A stretch of DNA of 11,510 bases from JBEKDJ01 sp050014415 (GTDB lineage Bacteria > Desulfobacterota > BSN033 > UBA1163). A program made the translations under genes and the position numbers. The notes beneath the pieces were generated by a model. The model was not told the origin of the DNA, ran no database searches, and saw nothing but the letters and a program-made list of their open reading frames with translations. The DNA lies in contig JBEKDJ010000143.1 in NCBI GenBank assembly GCA_050014415.1, positions 1-11,510 of the forward strand, read 5' to 3'. Below are positions 6,521 through 11,510 of the stretch, one piece after another; positions within the stretch are counted from its first letter, which is position 1; each line of letters opens with the position of its first letter.

Positions 6521-6781
6521 ATGGAAAAAGCCCTTGAGAAACTGGCTGAACAGATCCTCTCCTTTGACGAAGCCTCCCTGGCTAATCTCAGGGAAAAGTA
6601 TCGACTCAGGGTTGAGAACTTTGATGGCACAAGGGGCTGGGAAAAGGCGGTGATTATCTACTGCATCATCAACGCCGTTGGCATGAAGAATACGCTCTTC
6701 AATGAAAATGTGCTCAGAAGGGCGAAGAATAAAGAAAATGGACCCCCAAAGGGCCGTCCTGGTCTGAAACGGGTGAAATAG
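6521..6781 (+). CDS. Uncharacterised 86-residue protein
   Basis: Not recognised. The start is set by AGGAG at 6510-6514, six bases before ATG 6521; an ATG at 6503 lacks a ribosome site. The N-terminal 40 residues are helical and charged (MEKALEKLAEQILSFDEASL, then LREKYRLRVENFDGT). A central hydrophobic stretch WEKAVIIYCIINAVGM is too broken by polar residues to be a clear membrane segment. The tail is strongly basic and proline/glycine-rich (RRAKNKENGPPKGRPGLKRVK without the last residue in view of a motif), suggesting contact with nucleic acid or ribosome. No enzyme motif is visible. It stands alone between two intergenic stretches of 255 and about 540 bp. Confidence 0.7.
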   Translation: MEKALEKLAEQILSFDEASLANLREKYRLRVENFDGTRGWEKAVIIYCIINAVGMKNTLFNENVLRRAKNKENGPPKGRPGLKRVK

Positions 6782-7262
6782 ATGAAAGTTCTACCCTTCT
6801 TCATCTTCTAGGGGCGTTGCTATATCAGCTTTTCGATCCAAACCGACTTATTCCTCAAGCAACTGTCTCCCTTGCCTTTTTCAAAGAGCCCTTTTCGCCA
6901 TCTTGAAGTAACCCGACTTTTGGATACGAATGATAGCTACGGGCATCATCCTCTCCCTCGGCGTGATTCTTGGATCCCAGGAGTCACCCCTCTATTCTTG
7001 GAGTCGCTACAGACCATCGTAGGCTGTAAGTAGGTGTCTTCCTGCTGGGGTCCCGACAACCCTCTCCTCCATTGCTGTGTGATTCTTGAGAGAAGGACAG
7101 GAGAACGGATGGGGCGACCCAAGAAAGTGTTACAGACCCACCATATTGTGGGGCAGGGACTTGTCCACCCCAATCTCTTGTGGTTCTTGAAGGACTCGGG
7201 AACAACCTAACTTGGCAGATCCGTCCAAAGAGGCTTCACCGGAATAAAAGGGATTCAAAGGC
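6782..7262. other. Long intergenic stretch, no convincing gene
   Basis: No reading frame here has coding character; the minus-strand frames between 6946 and 7205 are rich in Ser, Arg, Pro and Trp and lack ribosome sites. GATGAA (6781-6786) can pair with TTCATC (6800-6805), a weak stem just after the preceding gene. ATTG-GGG around 7145 can pair with CCCCAAT around 7175 with an inner GGAC/GTCC. A 33-codon frame at 7109-7210 begins MGRPKKVLQTHH and has a good AGGAG ahead of it, but I cannot support it as a gene. Confidence 0.4.
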
Positions 7263-7292
7263 TTGACAAACTCAGAGTCAGTATATTATTAT
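7263..7292 (+). promoter_or_regulatory. Sigma70-type promoter of the lytic transglycosylase
   Basis: A consensus TTGACA at 7263-7268 is followed after 18 bp by TATTAT at 7287-7292. Transcription would begin near 7299, which rules out the GTG at 7294 as start and supports ATG 7321. Confidence 0.6.
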
Positions 7293-7310
7293 TGTGAAAT
7301 ATCTTCACAA
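7292..7310 (+). promoter_or_regulatory. Candidate operator: inverted repeat TTGTGAA-N5-TTCACAA
   Basis: A perfect 7-bp inverted repeat with a 5-bp spacer spans from the end of the -10 to the first bases of the Shine-Dalgarno AAGGAGG (7309-7315). Such placement would let a bound repressor block transcription, or let the transcript hide its ribosome site. The half-sites match Rex-type operators (TTGTGAA-N4-TTCACAA) and CRP-type sites (TGTGA-N6-TCACA), but the spacer is one base longer than either consensus. Confidence 0.5.
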
Positions 7311-7320
7311 GGAGGCGCAT

Positions 7321-7974
7321 ATGGATAAAATTGAAATTATCATGATGGACCACCCCCCTCACCCCTCGACCTACAATAAGATGGCCCTTCCCCTCCGCCG
7401 TATCTTCCTTAAGGTTGTACTCTTCTTTGTCATGTTCATCCTAGCCTTTCACCTCCCCCACTTACTGAATGGAATCCAATGTTTCACCGATGGAATCGGG
7501 ACAAAAGAGGAGACGATACGCGAAATTCTTACGGTTTTGGAGAGGTACCCCACTGGATTGGCAGATGTGACGAAAGAGGAGCTCGCGGAGGTGATTTACG
7601 AGGAAGCCACTCGAAACAATCATGACCCGAAATTCATCTTGGCTCTCATTGCCTTTGAGAGTTCCTTCCAAAACTGGTCTGTTTCTGAACGGGGCGCCAA
7701 AGGGTTGATGCAAATTATGCCTTATGTTGCAGAATCCCTCGCCCAAGAGATGGGCATTGAATGGAGGGGAGACCGGACCCTTTTTAATCCCTTTCTCAAT
7801 ACAAGAATGGGGATTCATTACCTTTCTCGACTGATCCTCGATTTTAATGATGTGGGAATCGCCTTGACTGCCTATAACTACGGTCCTACCTATGTCAGGA
7901 GCCTAATAGAAAGAAAAGAAAGGATTCCCCTCCAGTATTCCCACAAGATCCTTACTATCTACCAGACCCTTTAA
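7321..7974 (+). CDS. Membrane-anchored SLT-type lytic transglycosylase
   Basis: A peptidoglycan-cleaving muramidase of the SLT/MltE-like goose-lysozyme fold, 217 residues, probably periplasmic and tethered by an N-terminal membrane segment (about residues 28-49, FLKVVLFFVMFILAFHLP) that follows a short cytoplasmic tail with two arginines. The catalytic Glu113 sits in ALIAFESSFQN, followed by GLMQIMP at 128-134 (family GLMQLMP motif), NTRMGIHYLSRLI and AYNYGP at 184-189. The start ATG 7321 has a near-perfect AAGGAGG five bases upstream; an in-frame GTG at 7294 is within the promoter region and is rejected. It has its own promoter and candidate operator and lies alone before a stem-loop at a convergent junction. 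The role is likely wall remodelling or opening the wall for a secretion apparatus; which one is not shown. Confidence 0.93.
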   Translation: MDKIEIIMMDHPPHPSTYNKMALPLRRIFLKVVLFFVMFILAFHLPHLLNGIQCFTDGIGTKEETIREILTVLERYPTGLADVTKEELAEVIYEEATRNNHDPKFILALIAFESSFQNWSVSERGAKGLMQIMPYVAESLAQEMGIEWRGDRTLFNPFLNTRMGIHYLSRLILDFNDVGIALTAYNYGPTYVRSLIERKERIPLQYSHKILTIYQTL

Positions 7975-8024
7975 ACATCCTACCCTCCGTCTAAGCTTGT
8001 TCAAAGCCCCGAGATGAGCTATGT

Positions 8025-8056
8025 GGCCTGGTTTCTTAAGACAAGAAAGCCAGGCC
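8025..8056. terminator. Stem-loop at the convergent gene junction
   Basis: GGCCTGGTTTCTT (8025-8037) pairs with AAGAAAGCCAGGCC (8043-8056) with a single bulged G around an AAGAC loop, giving a 13-bp stem. It lies between the 3' end of the transglycosylase gene and the 3' end of the minus-strand pair, where a bidirectional terminator is expected. No U-run follows on either strand, so the terminator role is inferred from position. Confidence 0.5.
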
Positions 8057-8198
8057 ATCTACTCACTCTTTGCTCTCTTACTCTAGTCCGTCCGGCTGAG
8101 CCCAAGTGTAACCTCCCACATTCCACGCACCGAGTTGACCAGGTAAATCCCTGAATATGGGCAGAGAATGGAAGGATGAATGTGGATTTGACCGGTTT

Positions 8199-8645
8199 CT
8201 ACCCTCTACTCTCCACTCTCCTAGTTTTCCTAATCAAGAGCTCCTCCAAAATATCAACAACTCTGCCAATGGTGAAAGGACGCCGTATTACCGCCTTCCA
8301 TTTAAAGTTCCTGACCCACTCTTCATTCAGCTCCAGTGAACCACCAAGAGCAATCATTGGGATACCGGCATGGGCTAAAGTATCCAATTCACGCTGTGTC
8401 AAGGAGAGACCGTAGAGCTCCAAAACGATGAGTCGAGGTCTCAGATAATTTGGATCGTCCAGCGGGGCCATGACTTCAGAGATTTCAATAAAACCAATCG
8501 CATCAAAGCCCCGCTCTATCAACTCGGCCCGCAAGTATGCCCGTGGCCATTGCTGCCTGTCAATGATCCATATACTCGGTCTAGTTGCGGTTTGATCCAG
8601 GGAGATCTCCCAACGATGTCTGGAACGATATTTGGGTTGTTTCAC
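8199..8645 (-). CDS. Degenerate receiver-like (pseudo-receiver) protein
   Basis: A 148-residue protein with the alternating strand and helix pattern of a response-regulator receiver domain but without its phosphorylation chemistry. Strand 1 SIWIIDR carries only Asp29 of the usual acidic pair. Strand 3 RLIVLELYG has Glu76 where the phosphorylated Asp should be. Strand 4 ends IALGGS (Ser103). Strand 5 VIRRPF has Arg122 where the conserved Lys of the KPF motif is expected, followed by the helix GRVVDILEELL. No output domain is attached. The start is GTG 8645, overlapping the GNAT stop as GTGA, so the pair is probably coupled. The last residues (RRVESRG) and the TAG come from a purine-rich repeat tract, so the native C-terminus may have been altered. 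The receiver assignment is fold-pattern inference. Confidence 0.6.
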   Translation of the reverse strand: MKQPKYRSRHRWEISLDQTATRPSIWIIDRQQWPRAYLRAELIERGFDAIGFIEISEVMAPLDDPNYLRPRLIVLELYGLSLTQRELDTLAHAGIPMIALGGSLELNEEWVRNFKWKAVIRRPFTIGRVVDILEELLIRKTRRVESRG

Positions 8646-9160
8646 AGAAGGTTAAGCTCGAACATCTGCTCAGTCACCGTCTTTCCCCATTGGTTACCTT
8701 CGCATTGCTCGCAGAGCCTGAACCCATACTTCTCATAAATATGGCGTGCTGCATCGAGACCCGCAAAAGTCCAGAGATAAACCCGGGCAAATCCCTTCTC
8801 TCTGCAAAATTCGACGGCTTCTTCCATCAATACCTTCCCGATGCCTTGGCCTTGGTTCTCCGGCGCGACGATGAACCATCTCAGATGGGCACCTTTGTTA
8901 TCCTGATTAACCCCATCGATGACAATTGAGCCCACAATTCTTTCATCGACACTGACTACCCAGAAACCATCTCGTGTTTTCTCAAAGCGAAGCAGGAATT
9001 CTGAGAGTTCAGTGGCCACCTTTGACTCAAAGAAAACATGGAAGCCCCAATGTTTGTGGTAATAGAGTGCATGCAGTTCAGCAATTCGACCTATTGCACC
9101 AGGAATATAACCCGACAATCTTATTTCGCTCATACTAGGCCGTGCCATTTTGTTGGACAA
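8642..9160 (-). CDS. GNAT-family N-acetyltransferase
   Basis: An acetyl-CoA-dependent N-acetyltransferase of 172 residues. The acetyl-CoA loop is at 103-108 (QGQGIG) after the strand LRWFIVAPEN, and later blocks RVYLWTFAGLDAARHIYEKYGF and GNQWGKTVTEQMFEL complete the fold. The opening RLSGYIPGAIGRIAELHALYYHKHWGF and this ending match the acetyltransferase half of MarR-GNAT fusion proteins; here the MarR half is absent. The start is probably TTG 9160, with AAGGA a few bases upstream; ATG 9148 is the alternative but is far from that site. It overlaps the pseudo-receiver gene by 4 bp. The substrate is unknown. Confidence 0.88.
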   Translation of the reverse strand: MSNKMARPSMSEIRLSGYIPGAIGRIAELHALYYHKHWGFHVFFESKVATELSEFLLRFEKTRDGFWVVSVDERIVGSIVIDGVNQDNKGAHLRWFIVAPENQGQGIGKVLMEEAVEFCREKGFARVYLWTFAGLDAARHIYEKYGFRLCEQCEGNQWGKTVTEQMFELNLL

Positions 9161-9199
9161 GAATTCCTTCTCTTCTTACGGCAGGTTTTCTGGTAATGA

Positions 9200-9226
9200 A
9201 TGATACAACATTAAGGTTTTTGTCAA
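9200..9226 (-). promoter_or_regulatory. Possible promoter of the GNAT / pseudo-receiver pair
   Basis: On the minus strand TTGACA (9221-9226) is followed after 15 bp by TATCAT (9200-9205). The hexamers are good but the spacer is short. The rest of the 268-bp gap (9161-9428) holds only AGACTT/AAGTCT at about 9354-9376, a weak hairpin with a T-rich loop, and no gene. Confidence 0.45.
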
Positions 9227-9428
9227 GATTTCTTATGCCGAATGGAAGAATGAGCATTTCTGATGGGCACCCGGGGGAGAGAAATAAGCTATAAGCATCT
9301 TTCTGAAGCGGACCTATAAGTAATCTTCGCCCGTGTACTATGAACATGACTAAGACTTACATTTTTTTCAAGTCTATAAAGAACTCGATGATCACCCAGC
9401 AGAATCTCTCGGTGCCGATACGATTTCG

Positions 9429-10784
9429 TCATTGCTTCTCAACCTCTTCAAAAACCTCTTCGAGGATCGTGAGGGCAGTGTCGGCCTGCTTCCGGGTAAT
9501 GATCAGAGGCGGGCTGAAGCGAATCACATTCTCCCCAGCTCCAAGGATGAGTAGTCCTCTTTCAAAACAGGCACGAATGATTTTGCTCCTTTCTTCAATC
9601 GCCTTTTCCTTCGTCTCCCGGTCTTTAACCAGTTCTATCCCGATCATTAAACCCTTTCCCCTCACATCGCCGATGAGATGGAATCGTTTCTGGAACCCAT
9701 TCAATTTTTCGAGAAGGTAGGCACCTACGTGTGCCGCATTTTCAACAAGTCCTTCCTCAAGAAGTTCAATGGTTGTCAAAGCCGCTCGGCAACTGATGGG
9801 ATTCCCGCCAAAAGTACTGGCATGAGAACCGGAAACCCAGTCCATGACCTCGCTCAGCGAGACCGTAGCTCCCAGGGGCATCCCCGAAGCAATTCCCTTT
9901 GCCAAGGCAATGATATCAGGTACGACCCCCCAGTGCTCAATCGCCATCATCTTCCCTGTCCTTCCCATTCCACTCTGAACCTCATCGTCCACGAAGAGGA
10001 TTCCAAACTCCTTTGCCAGCTTGTAAAGTTCTTGGTGAAATTCAGGCGGAGGAATGATATAGCCACCTTCGCCTTGAATGGGTTCGACAAAGATGGCTGC
10101 TACCTCTTCAGGAGGGATGCTCCGTTTAAAGAGGTCTTCACGAATCCATTCGACACAGGCAGTGCTGCAACCGGGATATTGCCGATGATGATAGGGACAG
10201 CGGTAACAATAGGCATAAGGAACATGGGTCACCCCGGGGACGAGGGGATAAAACCCTTTTTCGTGGATCACTTTGCTGGCTGTTAAAGAGAGAGCGCCCA
10301 TGGTCCGCCCATGAAAAGCGCCGAGGAAAGCCAAAATCCGTGGCCGTTTGGTATGATAACGTGACAATTTGAGAGCTGCCTCAATGGCTTCAGCGCCTGA
10401 ATTGCCGAAGAAGACTCTCTTTGCTCTTGACCCGGGGGTGATCTCAGAGAGCTTGGCAGCAAGACTGGACTGGAGGCCATAATAAAAATCGCTGCCAGAC
10501 ATGTGGATGAGCTGCTCTGCCTGGTGATGGATGGCCTTCACCACTCTTGGGTGGCAATGGCCGGTGTTACAGACAGCAATCCCGGAAGTAAAATCGAGGA
10601 ATCGGTTCCCATCCTCATCCTCTACCCAAATTCCTTTTGCCCTTCTGACGACAAGAGGATAGGTGCGCGTGTACGATTGAGAGACAAATTCTTGGTCCTT
10701 TCTTAGGACCTTCTTGGCTTCAGGTCCGGGTAGCTTTGTAATGATCAAAGGTTTGGAGGGGAACATCTTCTTGTGGGGTGGCAT
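9429..10784 (-). CDS. Class III PLP-dependent aminotransferase (acetylornithine/4-aminobutyrate family)
   Basis: A fold-type I PLP enzyme of about 451 residues that would move an amino group between an omega-amino acid (4-aminobutyrate, ornithine, acetylornithine) and a 2-oxo acid; some close relatives in archaea are amino acid racemases. Seen directly: FFGNSGAEAIEAALKLSR (phosphate-binding), FLGAFHGRTMGALSLTA, FVEPIQGEGGY, Asp267 of the FVDDEVQSGMGRTG motif (PLP nitrogen), Lys296 in ALAKGIASGMPLGA (Schiff base) and STFGGNPISCRAAL. A subgroup feature is the cysteine-rich insert C193xxC196 ... C206xxxC210. ATG 10784 has AAGGA five bases upstream and is preferred over a GTG at 10841 and an ATG at 10766. 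It lies 111 bp downstream of rex on the same strand and may be cotranscribed. The exact substrate cannot be decided. Confidence 0.93.
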   Translation of the reverse strand: MPPHKKMFPSKPLIITKLPGPEAKKVLRKDQEFVSQSYTRTYPLVVRRAKGIWVEDEDGNRFLDFTSGIAVCNTGHCHPRVVKAIHHQAEQLIHMSGSDFYYGLQSSLAAKLSEITPGSRAKRVFFGNSGAEAIEAALKLSRYHTKRPRILAFLGAFHGRTMGALSLTASKVIHEKGFYPLVPGVTHVPYAYCYRCPYHHRQYPGCSTACVEWIREDLFKRSIPPEEVAAIFVEPIQGEGGYIIPPPEFHQELYKLAKEFGILFVDDEVQSGMGRTGKMMAIEHWGVVPDIIALAKGIASGMPLGATVSLSEVMDWVSGSHASTFGGNPISCRAALTTIELLEEGLVENAAHVGAYLLEKLNGFQKRFHLIGDVRGKGLMIGIELVKDRETKEKAIEERSKIIRACFERGLLILGAGENVIRFSPPLIITRKQADTALTILEEVFEEVEKQ

Positions 10785-10895
10785 GGTCTTCCTTTCGTGA
10801 ACCTCTCTGGACCTACTCGATTCTTTTCTTTCGGTCAGCACCAGAAGAGGCCTATCTAGGTTTCGGGATGGGCCTTTATCCTGCAGTTATTCTTT

Positions 10896-11510
10896 TCAGT
10901 TCGACAAAAGGTAGGCCAGGTTGTCGAGAATCGTCGTGAAAAAGACATCCTTTACCACAAATCCGTCAGGGACTGTAATTTGCGTTGGTGCAAAGTTGAG
11001 AATCCCTTTCACTTCTGCCTCCACCAACAAATTGGCTATGCCCTGGGCTTCCGAAGGAGGGGTCGTGATGAGCCCGATTTCAATCTTCCTGTCTTTCGCT
11101 ACCTCTTTGATCCTGCTGATATGAAGAATCTCTACAGGCCTCCCTAACTTTTCCGATACCCTCCCGATCACTTTTGAAGGATCGATATCGAAAGCCGCAA
11201 CAATCTTGTAATTCTGCTTCAGAAAATCCTCATAAGATAGGAGGGCAGAACCCAAATTCCCTATGCCGATCAGCGCCATTCTCCATTCCCTGTTCAACCC
11301 TAGAATCCGCTTAATATCGTGGAGGAGGTCTTTCACATAATAACCCACACCTCGAATTCCAAACTCACCGAAGTAGGCGAGATCTTTTCTCACCTGAGCA
11401 GCGTTAACCAGACACTTGTTCGCAAGTTGGGCAGAGGAAACCACCTCTTCCCTTATTTGTTCCATCTCTTCCAAACATCTCAGATATCTCGAGAGTCTCC
11501 GAATCGTTGC
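10896..11510 (-). CDS. rex: Redox-sensing transcriptional repressor Rex, 5' end beyond window
   Basis: Rex senses the NADH/NAD+ ratio and releases its operators when NADH rises, switching on fermentative or anaerobic respiratory genes. The frame is open to the right edge (204 residues visible). The visible part starts ATIRRLSRYLRC, the normal Rex winged-helix beginning, so only around 5-15 residues should be missing. The recognition helix NAAQVRKDLAYFGEFG and the hinge GIRGVGYYVKDL follow, then the Rossmann GxGxxG (GIGNLG, visible residues 82-87), the AAFDIDPSKVIG strand, the GLITTPPSEAQGIANLLVEAEVKGILNFAP block and the C-terminal swapped helix TTILDNLAYLL. A TTG at 11474 could open a shorter frame, but this would delete family-conserved residues. 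Confidence 0.95.
   Translation of the reverse strand, partial: ATIRRLSRYLRCLEEMEQIREEVVSSAQLANKCLVNAAQVRKDLAYFGEFGIRGVGYYVKDLLHDIKRILGLNREWRMALIGIGNLGSALLSYEDFLKQNYKIVAAFDIDPSKVIGRVSEKLGRPVEILHISRIKEVAKDRKIEIGLITTPPSEAQGIANLLVEAEVKGILNFAPTQITVPDGFVVKDVFFTTILDNLAYLLSN

Noticed and set aside
6946..7205. Two overlapping minus-strand frames in the long intergenic gap
   Set aside because: Composition is typical of noncoding DNA read as protein, the two frames overlap one another, and neither has a ribosome site.
7294..7320. GTG start for the lytic transglycosylase
   Set aside because: It lies at the predicted -10/transcription start and inside the inverted repeat. ATG 7321 has AAGGAGG at the right distance.
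9135..9347. 70-codon minus-strand frame upstream of the GNAT gene
   Set aside because: It overlaps the GNAT start, contains the likely promoter, and has no recognisable protein features.
9678..10286. 202-codon plus-strand frame antisense to the aminotransferase
   Set aside because: It is a shadow of the aminotransferase, whose PLP motifs and full family length are certain.
10785..10895. Rex operator between rex and the aminotransferase
   Set aside because: No TTGTGAA/TTCACAA or TTGTTAA/TTAACAA pair is present in this gap.

Overview
The window reads as a chromosomal segment of a moderate-GC, Gram-negative-type anaerobe. A Desulfobacterota (former Deltaproteobacteria) or Syntrophaceae-like host is my best guess. 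It rests on the housekeeping set (PriA, Rex, a stand-alone aspartokinase-type ACT protein, a class III aminotransferase with a CxxC/CxxxC insert) and on purine-rich intergenic repeats, not on any marker gene, so the host assignment is tentative. No rRNA, tRNA, CRISPR array or prophage module was seen.

Left third (1-2974), accessory and entirely on the minus strand. A REP-associated tyrosine transposase (RAYT) runs off the left edge. Just upstream of it lies a REP-like hairpin, and that hairpin supplies the stop codon of a truncated type IIG-like restriction-modification gene which keeps only its nuclease and N-terminal region. The truncated gene is the third member of a tightly coupled cassette: Phd/YefM-type antitoxin, then PIN-domain (VapC-type) toxin, then the R-M fragment, each junction a 4-bp ATGA overlap. 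A good sigma70-type promoter upstream is overlapped by three helically phased TGTACA-like motifs, the core motif known from the E. coli yefM-yoeB operator. Further right is a second two-gene cassette, a minimal nucleotidyltransferase and a 58-residue basic protein, again joined by an ATGA overlap.

Middle (3122-7974), plus strand: priA (primosomal helicase), a stand-alone double-ACT protein resembling the regulatory part of aspartate kinase, an unrecognised 86-residue protein, and a membrane-anchored SLT-type lytic transglycosylase. The last has its own promoter, a perfect 7+7 inverted repeat (TTGTGAA-N5-TTCACAA) at the transcription start region, and a strong Shine-Dalgarno. The gaps between these genes carry degenerate intergenic repeats and no convincing genes.

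Right third (8025-11510), minus strand: a stem-loop at the convergent junction, then a GNAT acetyltransferase coupled by a GTGA overlap to a degenerate receiver-like protein, then a class III PLP aminotransferase, then the redox-sensing repressor Rex, whose 5' end is cut by the right edge. Rex and the aminotransferase are codirectional and may share a transcript.
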